From assembly GCA_035575135.1 (NCBI GenBank), contig DATLYE010000022.1, positions 1-64,000 on the forward strand: a stretch of DNA of 64,000 nt, read 5' to 3'. Below are positions 8,338 through 16,836 of this stretch, piece by piece. Each line of letters begins with the position of its first letter. The first letter of the stretch is position 1. The DNA comes from JANWXD01 sp035575135 (GTDB lineage Bacteria > Acidobacteriota > Terriglobia > Bryobacterales > Bryobacteraceae). Position numbers and translations under genes: made by a program. The notes below the pieces were generated by a model, which did not search any database, was not told the DNA's origin, and worked only from the letters and a program-made list of their open reading frames with translations.

Positions 8338-9756
8338 ATGCTGCGGGTCCGATTCGCGCCCTCCCCGACGGGCTTTCTGCACATCGGGAGTGCGCGCACG
8401 TTCATCTTTAACTGGCTTTATGCGCGGCGCCACGGCGGCAAAGTCATCCTCCGCATTGATGACACCGACGTTGAGCGCAACACCGAAGAATCTCTGGCGT
8501 CCATCTTCGAGGGCCTGAACTGGCTCGAGCTGGGCTGGGACGAGCAGTACCGGCAGTCGGAACGTCTCGCCTTGCACCGCCAGATGGCGGAGGCGATCTT
8601 TCAAAAGGGCCTGGCCTACCGCGACTTCACGCCGGCACACGGCGACGTCGAAGAACGCCCCTACGGCGAGGGTCCTTGGCTGTTCCATCCGGAGATGCGC
8701 GAGATGTCCAGGGAGGAGAGTGACCGTCGCGCAGCCGCGGGCGAACCGTTCGTACTCCGTTTCCGCGTGCCCCGCGACAGCCGTGACAAGATCGTCTTCC
8801 AGGATTTGGTTTACGGCGAGCAATGCAAGGCCACGGCCGACATCGAGGACTTCGCGCTGCTCCGAAGTAACGGCATGCCGACCTACCACATGGCCTCCTG
8901 CGCAGACGACGTGGACCTGGGCATCACTCACGTCATCCGCGGCCAGGACCATCTGACGAACACGTTCAAGCACATCCTGATCTTCGAAGCCGCCGGCGCA
9001 CCTTTGCCCCGGTTTGCGCACCTGCCGCTGCTCATCGCGCCCGACGGTTCGAAACTTTCCAAGCGCCGCCACGGCGCGGTCGTGAGCGTCACCACGTATC
9101 GCGATTATGGTTTTCTGCCCCAGGCTTACGTGAATTTCCTGTGTTTGCTGGGATGGTCGCCCAAGGACAACCGCGAATTCATGACGCTCGATGAGCTGAT
9201 CGCGGCGTTTTCCTTCGAGGGAGTCAACCGCCACAACGCGGTGGTGAACTTTACGGCGGAAGATCCCATTGACCCGAAGGCGCTGTGGCTGAATGCGCAA
9301 CACCTCCGTACCATGCCGGTCGCGGACTTGGCACGGTATGTCCGACCGGTGCTGCAGGCTGCCGGTTTACCCGTCCCGGACGACGGTACCTTGCTGTACA
9401 CGCTGGAGGTGATCCGGACCCGGTACCAGACGCTGCAGGATTTCGTGACCAAAGGCCGTGCGTATTTTGCGGACGATTACCAGATCACACCGGAGGCGCG
9501 TGAGAAGCTCGATCAGCCCGGAGCCCGCGAGCTGTTGCATGAATTGGCGGCGCGCCTGGAAGCCTGTTCGGAATTCACCGAACAGAGCGTGGAGGCACAA
9601 CTGCGCGACCTTGCCGCAGAGCGAGGTGTGAAGGCGGGCCTGATCATTAACGCTGCCCGGGCCATTCTGACCGGGCAGACGGTGGGCCCGAGCGCCTTTG
9701 CCGTGTTCGCGGTGCTGGGCCGCGAGCGCGCCATCGAGCGATTGCGGAGAGCGTGA
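8338..9756 (+). CDS. gltX: Glutamate-tRNA ligase
   Basis: 472-residue class I aminoacyl-tRNA synthetase, normal length. HIGH motif as HIGS (residues 15-18, after FAPSPTGFL) and KMSKS motif as LSKRRHG at about residues 240-246. The helical C-terminal anticodon-binding part is complete. Whether it is discriminating (Glu only) or also charges tRNA-Gln cannot be decided here. A TATACT at 8323-8328 sits 9 nt before the ATG and there is no obvious Shine-Dalgarno, pointing to a very short leader. Confidence 0.95.
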   Translation: MLRVRFAPSPTGFLHIGSARTFIFNWLYARRHGGKVILRIDDTDVERNTEESLASIFEGLNWLELGWDEQYRQSERLALHRQMAEAIFQKGLAYRDFTPAHGDVEERPYGEGPWLFHPEMREMSREESDRRAAAGEPFVLRFRVPRDSRDKIVFQDLVYGEQCKATADIEDFALLRSNGMPTYHMASCADDVDLGITHVIRGQDHLTNTFKHILIFEAAGAPLPRFAHLPLLIAPDGSKLSKRRHGAVVSVTTYRDYGFLPQAYVNFLCLLGWSPKDNREFMTLDELIAAFSFEGVNRHNAVVNFTAEDPIDPKALWLNAQHLRTMPVADLARYVRPVLQAAGLPVPDDGTLLYTLEVIRTRYQTLQDFVTKGRAYFADDYQITPEAREKLDQPGARELLHELAARLEACSEFTEQSVEAQLRDLAAERGVKAGLIINAARAILTGQTVGPSAFAVFAVLGRERAIERLRRA

Positions 9757-9763
9757 GCGATCT

Positions 9764-11344
9764 ATGGTCATCCTGGGGCTGGGTGGTTTGTTAAATGATC
9801 CCGCTTGCGCGGTGCTGCGAGACGGTGTGCTCGTTGCGGCGGCTGAGCAGACAAAGCTGGCGCGCAGTGTGCGGCCGGGCGAGCTGCCGGAAGAGGCCAT
9901 CCGGGCTTGCCTCCGCCTGGCAGCGACCGGCGCTGCGGAGGTCAATTGCGTCGCGCTGGTGCGTCCGTTCGCGGCCGGCAACGAAACGGCCCTGCACCTG
10001 GAACTACGCCAGTGGTTTCCGAACAGCCAGATCGTGCTGGTGGAGCACCACACGGCGCACGCTGCCGCCAGCTATTTCGCGTCGCCTTTCGAGGAAGCGG
10101 TGGTGCTCACGCTGGATCGTGCCGGTGACTTCCGGTGCGGCGTGCGCTGGCGCGCCTCCGGGACGCACCTTGTGCCGGAACGGGAACTCTACTACCCGGA
10201 TTCGCTGGGCGATCTCTACGGCCGCGTGACGGAGCTTCTCGGTTTCCGGCCCAACGCCGAGGAGCACAAGGTCCAGTGGCTTTCGGCGACGACGGACGAC
10301 CTCCGGTTCGTGGACCTGTTCCGCGAAATCCTCTCCGCTGACAACAACGGCTGGCCGCGGATCGACCGGTCCTATTTCCACGGTGAGCTCCGGGTGCGGG
10401 GCGGGTTCAGCGCGCGCTTCTACCAGCGGCTCGGACTGGAAGAGGGGACCGACCTTCCGCCGGGACTTCACGCCCCGCTGGCCGCCGGCCTCCAGCGGGC
10501 GATCGAGGAGACCGTTGTTGAGATGGCAGGCCGGGGAGACCGCCTCTGTTTGGGTGGCGGCCTGGCATTGAACGCGCTCCTCATTGCGGCCCTGGAAAAC
10601 TCGGGTCGGTGGAAGCATGTGTTCGTCCAGCCGGCTGCCGGCAACGCCGGTACAGCCGTCGGGGCGGTGTTTTACGCCTGGCATAACCTCTATGGGGAGC
10701 GCCGCCGAAGCGGAGTCCAAGACCTGTGCTTGGGACCGTGCTACGGTCCGGAAGAGATCAAAGCGGTTCTCGAGAACTGCAAGCTGCGTTTCCGCTACCT
10801 GCTCACCACCGACGAACTGATCGCGACAGCGGTCCGCGAACTCAACGACAACAAGATCGTGGCCTGGATGCAGGGCCGCATGGAGTTCGGTCCGAGGGCG
10901 CTCGGAAACCGCTCGATCTTAGCTTCTCCTCTGAACCCTTATTCCACGGAGAACCTCAACGTTTACATCAAGCACCGCGAACCCTTCCGCAAATTCGCCG
11001 CCTCGGTTCCCGCAGAGCTGGCCCCGGAGTATTTCGAGGTTGGGCCGAATGCGCGCTTTCTGGCCACCGTGGGACGGGTCCGCCCGGCGCACCGCAAGGT
11101 CTTCGAAAGCGCCGTCCTGGGCCCTGACCTCGTGCGGGTGCATACCGTCTCGCAGGAAGACAACCCGTTGTATTGGAAGCTGCTTCACGCCTTTGGGGCT
11201 GCCACCGGACTTCCCGTGCTGTATAACACTTCCTTCAATCTGTTCGGGGATCCGCTGGTGTGCACGCCGCGGGATGCCGTGCGGAGCTTTTATTCCTCCG
11301 GAATCGACTCGATGTTCGTGGGCCATTTCCTGCTGGAAAAATAG
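9764..11344 (+). CDS. Carbamoyltransferase (NodU/CmcH/TobZ family)
   Basis: 526 residues from ATG 9764 (MVILGLGG); a longer ORF overlapping gltX lacks any signal. N-terminal ASKHA-type domain with HHTAHAAASYFASPF and LTLDRAGD, followed by CLGGGLALNALL (about residue 260) and the C-terminal carbamoyltransferase domain with MEFGPRALGNRSILA and FRKFAASVPAE. The family transfers a carbamoyl group from carbamoyl phosphate to hydroxyls of sugars or natural products. No biosynthetic cluster surrounds it; it follows gltX by 7 bp, so the acceptor is unknown. Confidence 0.88.
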   Translation: MVILGLGGLLNDPACAVLRDGVLVAAAEQTKLARSVRPGELPEEAIRACLRLAATGAAEVNCVALVRPFAAGNETALHLELRQWFPNSQIVLVEHHTAHAAASYFASPFEEAVVLTLDRAGDFRCGVRWRASGTHLVPERELYYPDSLGDLYGRVTELLGFRPNAEEHKVQWLSATTDDLRFVDLFREILSADNNGWPRIDRSYFHGELRVRGGFSARFYQRLGLEEGTDLPPGLHAPLAAGLQRAIEETVVEMAGRGDRLCLGGGLALNALLIAALENSGRWKHVFVQPAAGNAGTAVGAVFYAWHNLYGERRRSGVQDLCLGPCYGPEEIKAVLENCKLRFRYLLTTDELIATAVRELNDNKIVAWMQGRMEFGPRALGNRSILASPLNPYSTENLNVYIKHREPFRKFAASVPAELAPEYFEVGPNARFLATVGRVRPAHRKVFESAVLGPDLVRVHTVSQEDNPLYWKLLHAFGAATGLPVLYNTSFNLFGDPLVCTPRDAVRSFYSSGIDSMFVGHFLLEK

Positions 11345-11358
11345 GCGGGGGAGGTCCG

Positions 11359-11721
11359 CTACTTTCCAGTGATGAGCATTCGGAAGGCAATGACGAGGAG
11401 GAACCCCCCGTAAAGCCGGCGGATGTGCACCTCCGGCAGGGAGATCATGATCCGGGCCCCGAAATAGGCCCCCAGGAAGAGTCCGGAGGCCAGTAGCGCT
11501 GCGTAGCGGAGGTTAATATAGCCGTTCCGGTAATATTCCACAGCCCCCAGAAGGCCTACGGGCGGGATCAAGGCCGCAAGGCTCGTGCCGATCGCCTCCA
11601 GCTCCTTGAGCTTGAGCAGGAACAGCAGCGCCGGTACGATGATGAGCCCTCCGCCGATGCCGAACATTCCGGCAGCCACTCCGGCAACGAGGCCGATCGC
11701 AAGCAGCGTCAAATAAGTCAT
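11359..11721 (-). CDS. TSUP (TauE/SafE) family membrane protein, single-repeat size
   Basis: 120 residues from ATG 11721, which has GGAGG directly upstream; a longer ORF reaching 11787 has no such signal. Contains one TSUP repeat: GLVAGVAAGMFGIGGGLIIVPALL followed by IGTSLAALIPPVGLLGAVEYYRNGYINLRYA and two further helices. TSUP permeases move sulfite, sulfonates or related anions and normally have two such repeats in about 250 residues, so this would work only as a homodimer or with a partner. Converges with the carbamoyltransferase gene 14 bp away. Confidence 0.8.
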   Translation of the reverse strand: MTYLTLLAIGLVAGVAAGMFGIGGGLIIVPALLFLLKLKELEAIGTSLAALIPPVGLLGAVEYYRNGYINLRYAALLASGLFLGAYFGARIMISLPEVHIRRLYGGFLLVIAFRMLITGK

Positions 11722-11800
11722 GACCTCCCAGCGTAGCAGAGGCGCGGCCGATCCCCGTAAACAAAACACGAGCTTTCTCGTCACCAATAGCAGGAATATG

Positions 11801-12421
11801 ATGGGCGTGATGGCCGCCCCGGCAGTCGCGGCTGCGGAGGAGGCCCATCCGGCGGACTTTGATGCCTGGATGCGGGCCGAACAGAGGCGGGTTTTCCTGC
11901 TCTGTTACCGCATGCTGGGCAGCCGTGACGAAGCCGACAACGCCACCCAGGAGGTGTTTCTGAAGGCGTTTCAAGCTTTCGGAGCCAAGGGTCCGGTCGG
12001 CGTGGATGAGCCGGCACGGTGGCTAACCCGTGTGGCTGTGAATGCCTGTCTGGACCGCCTTCGTTCGCCGCGGTGGCGGTTCTGGCGCCGCAGGCTCAAT
12101 CCGGAGGACGAGGAGAAGGTCCTGGCGCTTCAGCGAAGCGCCAAGCCGAGCGCTGAGGACGAACTGTTCGCAACGCAGATCGCCCGCCGCCTGACCTCCG
12201 CCTTGGCGAAGCTTTCCGAGCGCCAGCGCACCGTGTTCGTGTTGCGGCATTATGAAGACCGCAGCCTGGACGATATCGCCGCAATGCTGGAGCTGGATCT
12301 TGGCACGGTGAAGGCGCACTTGGCCCGGGCGCTAGCCAAGCTGCGCAATGAGTTGCGGGATCTTTACTTCCCGAGGTTTTCCGGGGCGGGCCGGCAAGCG
12401 CCTGCAAAGGATGCACCATGA
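11801..12421 (+). CDS. ECF-type RNA polymerase sigma factor
   Basis: About 206 residues. Region 2 is visible in RRVFLLCYRMLGSRDEADNATQEVFLKAF, region 4 in RQRTVFVLRHYEDRSLDDIAAMLELDLGTVKAHLARALAKLR. In-frame ATGs occur at 11798, 11801 and 11810; AGCAGGA at 11789-11795 fits 11801 or 11810 best. The stop overlaps the next start (ATGA), and the downstream genes encode an anti-sigma-like protein and a Spy-like periplasmic protein, so this is a complete envelope-stress-type sigma cassette. A -10 or target promoter could not be identified. Confidence 0.9.
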   Translation: MGVMAAPAVAAAEEAHPADFDAWMRAEQRRVFLLCYRMLGSRDEADNATQEVFLKAFQAFGAKGPVGVDEPARWLTRVAVNACLDRLRSPRWRFWRRRLNPEDEEKVLALQRSAKPSAEDELFATQIARRLTSALAKLSERQRTVFVLRHYEDRSLDDIAAMLELDLGTVKAHLARALAKLRNELRDLYFPRFSGAGRQAPAKDAP

Positions 12422-12837
12422 AGCACGCACATTGGAGCGACGAGGAATTGATTGCCCGGCTGTACGGTTCCGAGCCGGAAGACGGGCATCTTGAGGAATG
12501 CGAGGAGTGCGGCCGGCGCTGGCGAGCACTTCTGGCGTCACGCGCGCGTTTGCTGGCTGAGCCGGATCTTCCCGCCGGGTTCCTGGCGCGGCAACGTGCC
12601 CAGATCTATGCGGCGCTGGATCAGGGGGCACAGCCATGGTGGCGCCGCGCGGTGGCGCCGGTTACGGCCGCGGCCGCCATGAGCTTGCTGGCGCTGTTGC
12701 TGGTGCGGCCGGCGCCAACGCCGCAGCCGAGCCTGGCTTCGAGCGAGACTCAGGTGTTCGCCGAAGTGTACGCGCTGGTGGAGAGCGAGCCGGAGGCCGT
12801 CACTCCCATTTACGCTCTGTTCGAGGTACAGCAATGA
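12418..12837 (+). CDS. Putative membrane-bound anti-sigma factor with zinc motif
   Basis: 139 residues. N-terminal HLEECEECGRRW gives the H-x3-C-x2-C pattern of a ZAS-type anti-sigma domain; a single hydrophobic segment (about residues 78-95, TAAAAMSLLALLLV) then a short outer tail. Coupled by ATGA overlaps to the sigma gene before it and the Spy-like gene after it. Inferred to hold the sigma factor at the membrane until an envelope signal arrives. Confidence 0.75.
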   Translation: MKHAHWSDEELIARLYGSEPEDGHLEECEECGRRWRALLASRARLLAEPDLPAGFLARQRAQIYAALDQGAQPWWRRAVAPVTAAAAMSLLALLLVRPAPTPQPSLASSETQVFAEVYALVESEPEAVTPIYALFEVQQ

Positions 12838-13340
12838 GGAAACTCTCCGCAGTGTTCCTGCTGGCGGCCGGTTTGGCCTGGAGCCAGGTGCCCGGCCTGT
12901 TCCCCTGGTGGGATAGTCCGCTCGTGCGGGACCTCAATCTCAGCGAGGATCAGCGGAGGCAGATCCGCGCCACCATTCGCGAGCATCGCGACCGTCTGAT
13001 CGAGCAGCGGGCGGCGCTTGAGAAAGCCGAGGCGCGGCTGCAGGACCTCATGAACGAGGACCAGGTGGATGAAGCGAAAGCTTTCGAGGTGGTCGAGCAG
13101 GTGATTGCGGCGCGCACTGAGTTGACGCGTACGTTGGCCAGAATGGCCGTGAAGATGCGGGGCGTACTGACCGCTCAGCAGTGGCAGGAGCTTCAGCGGC
13201 GCCGCGTGGGGCCGGGTCGGGGCCTGGGGCGTCCTTGGCGGCGCGGCGAGCGGCTGGGTCCGGCCCGGGCTCCGGAGCCCCCTCGACCGGGGACGCCCGC
13301 GCCCGCACCGCCACCGCGGGGCCCGGCCGCTGAGTACTGA
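12834..13340 (+). CDS. Spy/CpxP-like periplasmic protein (LTxxQ type)
   Basis: 168 residues from ATG 12834, which overlaps the preceding stop. Signal peptide (KLSAVFLLAAGLAWSQ), then a helical region with NLSEDQRRQIRATIREHRDRL and VLTAQQWQELQRRR, the pair of L-x-x-x-Q/LTAQQ motifs of Spy/CpxP/periplasmic heavy-metal-sensor proteins. The C-terminal 35 residues are Pro/Arg/Gly-rich and probably disordered. In this cassette it may act as a chaperone or sensor feeding back on the anti-sigma factor; that is inference. Confidence 0.75.
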   Translation: MRKLSAVFLLAAGLAWSQVPGLFPWWDSPLVRDLNLSEDQRRQIRATIREHRDRLIEQRAALEKAEARLQDLMNEDQVDEAKAFEVVEQVIAARTELTRTLARMAVKMRGVLTAQQWQELQRRRVGPGRGLGRPWRRGERLGPARAPEPPRPGTPAPAPPPRGPAAEY

Positions 13341-13395
13341 GAGACTCGGTTTTCGAAACGCCGTTCCCGCCCCTGCCTGCCCTTGCGGAGCTTGC

Positions 13396-13484
13396 GACTC
13401 TACGGCAAAGTTAATGCGAGTGGGCTGTTCAGGGCTACTAATCTGCCCACTGCGTTGCAGAACCAGCAACTCTGCGGCAGAGTT
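13396..13484 (+). repeat. Nested inverted repeats in a 150-bp gene-free leader
   Basis: Two related 17-bp palindromes: GACTCTACGGCAAAGTT at 13396-13412 and AACTCTGCGGCAGAGTT at 13468-13484 (8-bp arms, one-base centre, nearly perfect). Between them GTGGGC (13419-13424) can pair with GCCCAC (13445-13450). The second palindrome ends 5 nt before the start of the next gene. They could be operators for a dimeric repressor or a structured leader. Confidence 0.45.
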
Positions 13485-13489
13485 AAGGC

Positions 13490-13861
13490 ATGGGAGACTG
13501 CCAGTCAGTCCCGTCTTTGCCTGATTTCCTGATCGTGTGTTTCATCCAGGGGCTCGCGGAGGCTCCGCAGCTGGCTCCCGTCCGGCTCCTGCTGGCCGCC
13601 TTGGCCGTCGGGTTCGTGTACCTGTTGGGCCGTACCGCCGGGGCCATGCTCCGGGGAGCGGCTACGGCGAAGGGTCTTTATCGCTGGACCCTCCGCGCCA
13701 CTGTGGCGCTGCTGGCGGTGCTGTTGACAGGAGGGTCGGATGTGGTGGCCGTCGGCATGCTGGCGTGTGCGGGGCTCGGCGGAATAGTCGGCTTGATCCG
13801 AGGGCGGCGGCAGCCGAAAGCGCCCGAGGACCTGTCAAAGCTCATGTTCCCGCGGCAATGA
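13490..13861 (+). CDS. Small hypothetical membrane protein
   Basis: 123 residues, family not recognised. Three hydrophobic stretches (about residues 32-48, 70-82 and 84-101) and a basic C-terminal tail (RGRRQPKAPEDLSK) suggest an inner-membrane protein. The start at ATG 13490 is supported only weakly (GTTAAGG upstream); a GTG at 13533 is an alternative. It stands alone between the sigma cassette and nrdJ, behind a palindrome-rich leader. Confidence 0.5.
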   Translation: MGDCQSVPSLPDFLIVCFIQGLAEAPQLAPVRLLLAALAVGFVYLLGRTAGAMLRGAATAKGLYRWTLRATVALLAVLLTGGSDVVAVGMLACAGLGGIVGLIRGRRQPKAPEDLSKLMFPRQ

Positions 13862-13886
13862 TTGCGGCACCAGCTCCAAACTGTTG

Positions 13887-13902
13887 ACACTACATATAGA
13901 AA
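13887..13902 (+). promoter_or_regulatory. NrdR box 1 (candidate)
   Basis: ACACTACATATAGAAA matches 12 of 16 positions of the known NrdR consensus ACACWATATATWGTGT. Sits just upstream of the nrdJ -35. Confidence 0.55.
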
Positions 13903-13916
13903 AACTTCTTGACGCA

Positions 13917-13932
13917 ATACTACATGTTGGGG
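13917..13932 (+). promoter_or_regulatory. NrdR box 2 (candidate)
   Basis: ATACTACATGTTGGGG matches 11 of 16 NrdR consensus positions and lies in the spacer between -35 and -10. Start-to-start distance to box 1 is 30 bp, about three helical turns, as is usual for paired NrdR boxes. Confidence 0.5.
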
Positions 13933-13984
13933 TATAAGTGTCAATGCGCCTGAGGATCAGGCGGCGGCTGAAAGGGAAAATCCA

Positions 13985-16786
13985 ATGGGACAGTTGACTG
14001 TTGACCTGAGCGCCAAAGCCGGCCAGCTCAAGCGAAGCCTCCGCAAGGAAGAGCGTACGGGGGTAAGCTTTCCGCGGTACTTCACGGCTCGCCTGGAGCC
14101 GGGAAAAACGCCCTACGATGAGGTGCAATGGGAGCTACGAACCGCTTCGATCACCAATGACAAGGGAGCGGTCATTTTCGAGCAGCGGGATGTTGAAGTA
14201 CCTGCCGACTGGTCCCAGACGGCTACCAATATCGTCGCGAGCAAGTACTTCCACGGCAAACTGGGCACACCGGAAAGGGAACACAGCGTGGCGCAGCTGG
14301 TTCGCCGCGTTGTGGACACCATCACGGAGTGGGGCAGAGAAGGCCGCTATTTCCAGACGGACCAGGATGCCGAGAACTTCCGCATGGAGCTGGCTCACCT
14401 CGTGCTGCGGCAGAAGGCTTCTTTCAACTCCCCGGTGTGGTTCAACGTAGGGGTCAAGGAGGCCCGCGGCTACGGCTGGTATTACGACGAGGCGAGCGAC
14501 AGCATCCGGAAACTGACGGCGGACGTGCAAAAGCCGCAGTGCTCGGCGTGTTTCATCAACTCGGTGCAAGATTCGCTGGAATCCATTCTGGAGCTGGCCA
14601 AGACGGAAGGCATGCTGTTCAAGTGGGGATCGGGCACGGGCACCAACTTCTCGACCCTGCGTGAAGAAAACGCTCCGCTCTCCGGAGGGGGCCGCGCCTC
14701 CGGACCGCTGAGCTTCATGAAAGGCTTCGATGCGTTTGCCGGCGTCATCAAATCGGGCGGCAAGACACGGCGGGCGGCCAAGATGGTGATCCTGAACGTG
14801 GACCACCCGGATATCGAAAAGTTCATCTGGTGCAAGGCCCGGGAAGAAAAAAAGGCTCACGCTCTCGTGGAGGCGGGCTTTGATTCCTCGATTGACGGCG
14901 AGGCCTACAGCTCGGTGTTCTTCCAGAACGCCAACAACTCGGTGCGTGTCACCGACGAGTTCATGTACGCCGTACTGGAGGACCGGGACTGGTGGACGCG
15001 CTCGGTGGTGACGGGGCAGCCCGTGAAGCGCTACCGGGCGCGCGATCTGCTCCGGCAGATTGCAGAGGCCACCTGGGAGTGCGGCGACCCGGGCATGCAG
15101 TTTGACACGACCATCAATCGCTGGCATACTTCGAAGAATTCCGGCCGCATCAACGCCTCCAATCCCTGCTCGGAATACATGTTCCTGGACGATTCGGCCT
15201 GCAACCTGGCCTCTTTGAATCTGCTCAAATTCCTCGGGCCCGACGGGCAGTTCGATGTGGAGGCGTTCCGCCATGCGGTGGACACCATGATCGTGGCCCA
15301 GGAGATCATCGTGGACAATGCCAGCTATCCGACCGAGAAGATCGCGCGCAACTCGCACGACTTTCGTCCCCTGGGGCTGGGCTTTGCGAACCTCGGGGCT
15401 TTGTTGATGGCGCTCGGCATTCCCTACGACAGCGACGCCGGGCGCGACTGGGCGGCCGCTATCAGCGCCGTCATGTGCGGCCAGGCGTACTTGACCAGCG
15501 CACGGATCGCGGCTGCGGTCGGGGCGTTTCCGGCTTATGCCGTCAACGAAGAACCCTTCCTGGAAGTGATCCGCATGCACGGCGAGGCCGTGGGCCGCAT
15601 CAATCCCGCCCACGTGCCGGCGGCGCTTTATGAGGCGGCCCGCAGCTGCTGGACGGAGGCCTACGAACGTGGCCGCGTGGTCGGCTACCGCAATGCCCAG
15701 ACTACCGTCATCGCGCCCACGGGAACGATCGGCTTCATGATGGACTGCGACACCACAGGCATCGAGCCGGATCTGGCCCTGGTCAAGTACAAGAAGCTGG
15801 TCGGGGGCGGCGTGATCAAGATTGTCAATAACACCGTACCGCAGGCTCTCATCCGCCTCGGGTATCGGCCGGAGCAGGTCGAGGAAATCGTGAGCCACAT
15901 CGACGCCACGGGAACGATCGAGGGGGCCCCGCATCTCAAGCCCGAGCACCTGCCCGTGTTCGATTGCAGCCTCAAGCCGGCCAACGGAACGCGGTTCATC
16001 CATCACCGCGGCCACCTGAAAATGATGGCCGCCGTACAGCCGTTCATCTCCGGAGCGATCTCCAAGACGATCAACATGCCGGAGGAATCCAGCGTCGAGG
16101 ACATCATGGACGCCTACATCGAGAGCTGGCGACTGGGTCTCAAAGCGGTGGCCATTTACCGCGACGGCTCCAAACGCGTGCAGCCCCTCAGCTCCGGGAT
16201 CGCCAAGGAAAAGCAGCCGGGCCGGGCTGTGGCCGAAAAGGTGGTCTACCGCCCGGTGCGCCGCAAGCTGCCCGACGAGCGGCAGTCCATCACGCACAAG
16301 TTCTCCATCGGCGGCCACGAAGGATATATCACCGTGGGTCTTTATGAAGACGGCCAGCCGGGGGAGATCTTCATCACGATGGCCAAAGAGGGCTCGACCA
16401 TTTCGGGCCTGATGGACTGCTTTGCCACCGCCATCAGCTTTGCACTGCAATATGGCGTGCCGCTCAAGTTCCTGGTGGACAAGTTCAGCCACGTCCGGTT
16501 CGAGCCCAGCGGCTGGACCGGCAATCCTCAGATTCCCTACGCAAAGTCCATCATGGATTACATCTTCCGTTGGCTGGGCGCCAAGTTCCTGGGGCCGGAA
16601 TACGCGCTGGGAGAAGCAGGCGAAACTCCGAAGCTCCGGCCTACGGAACCTGAACTGCAGCGTGCGCTGCCTTTCGAGCCGGCGGTGGAAGATGCCCCAG
16701 TCTGTGCCGAGTGTGGCGGCCTCATGACACGTGCGGGGGCGTGCTACAAGTGTGAGAACTGCGGCGGTACGACGGGCTGCGGCTAG
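13985..16786 (+). CDS. nrdJ: Adenosylcobalamin-dependent (class II) ribonucleoside-diphosphate reductase
   Basis: 933 residues, usual length for the long class II enzymes. Reduces ribonucleotides to deoxyribonucleotides with coenzyme B12 as radical source and so works with or without oxygen. Visible: CSACFINSVQDSLESI, KWGSGTGTNFSTLREENAPLSGGG, the active-site NPCSEYMFLDDSACNLASLN, VIAPTGTIGFMMDCDTTGIEPD, and a C-terminal zinc ribbon (CAECGG and CYKCENCGG) that includes the redox cysteines. GAAAGGG precedes the ATG. The promoter carries two NrdR-like boxes; no cobalamin riboswitch is evident. No other reductase class is encoded in the window. Confidence 0.96.
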   Translation: MGQLTVDLSAKAGQLKRSLRKEERTGVSFPRYFTARLEPGKTPYDEVQWELRTASITNDKGAVIFEQRDVEVPADWSQTATNIVASKYFHGKLGTPEREHSVAQLVRRVVDTITEWGREGRYFQTDQDAENFRMELAHLVLRQKASFNSPVWFNVGVKEARGYGWYYDEASDSIRKLTADVQKPQCSACFINSVQDSLESILELAKTEGMLFKWGSGTGTNFSTLREENAPLSGGGRASGPLSFMKGFDAFAGVIKSGGKTRRAAKMVILNVDHPDIEKFIWCKAREEKKAHALVEAGFDSSIDGEAYSSVFFQNANNSVRVTDEFMYAVLEDRDWWTRSVVTGQPVKRYRARDLLRQIAEATWECGDPGMQFDTTINRWHTSKNSGRINASNPCSEYMFLDDSACNLASLNLLKFLGPDGQFDVEAFRHAVDTMIVAQEIIVDNASYPTEKIARNSHDFRPLGLGFANLGALLMALGIPYDSDAGRDWAAAISAVMCGQAYLTSARIAAAVGAFPAYAVNEEPFLEVIRMHGEAVGRINPAHVPAALYEAARSCWTEAYERGRVVGYRNAQTTVIAPTGTIGFMMDCDTTGIEPDLALVKYKKLVGGGVIKIVNNTVPQALIRLGYRPEQVEEIVSHIDATGTIEGAPHLKPEHLPVFDCSLKPANGTRFIHHRGHLKMMAAVQPFISGAISKTINMPEESSVEDIMDAYIESWRLGLKAVAIYRDGSKRVQPLSSGIAKEKQPGRAVAEKVVYRPVRRKLPDERQSITHKFSIGGHEGYITVGLYEDGQPGEIFITMAKEGSTISGLMDCFATAISFALQYGVPLKFLVDKFSHVRFEPSGWTGNPQIPYAKSIMDYIFRWLGAKFLGPEYALGEAGETPKLRPTEPELQRALPFEPAVEDAPVCAECGGLMTRAGACYKCENCGGTTGCG

Positions 16787-16836
16787 CGGGGCTCCGTGGA
16801 AGCCGCGCTCTGCGGGCCGTGCTAGAATCGAAGGCG

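Larger units (their letters stand above)
13884..13938 (+). promoter_or_regulatory. nrdJ promoter region
   Basis: TTGACG (13909-13914), 18-bp spacer, TATAAG (13933-13938), 46 nt before the nrdJ ATG. A second -35-like TTGACA lies at 13884-13889. The region is strikingly AT-rich compared with its surroundings and contains the two NrdR-like boxes. Confidence 0.6.

Noticed and set aside
13861..13984. Cobalamin riboswitch before nrdJ
   Set aside because: No B12-box-like conserved core and too little space; the NrdR boxes explain the region better.
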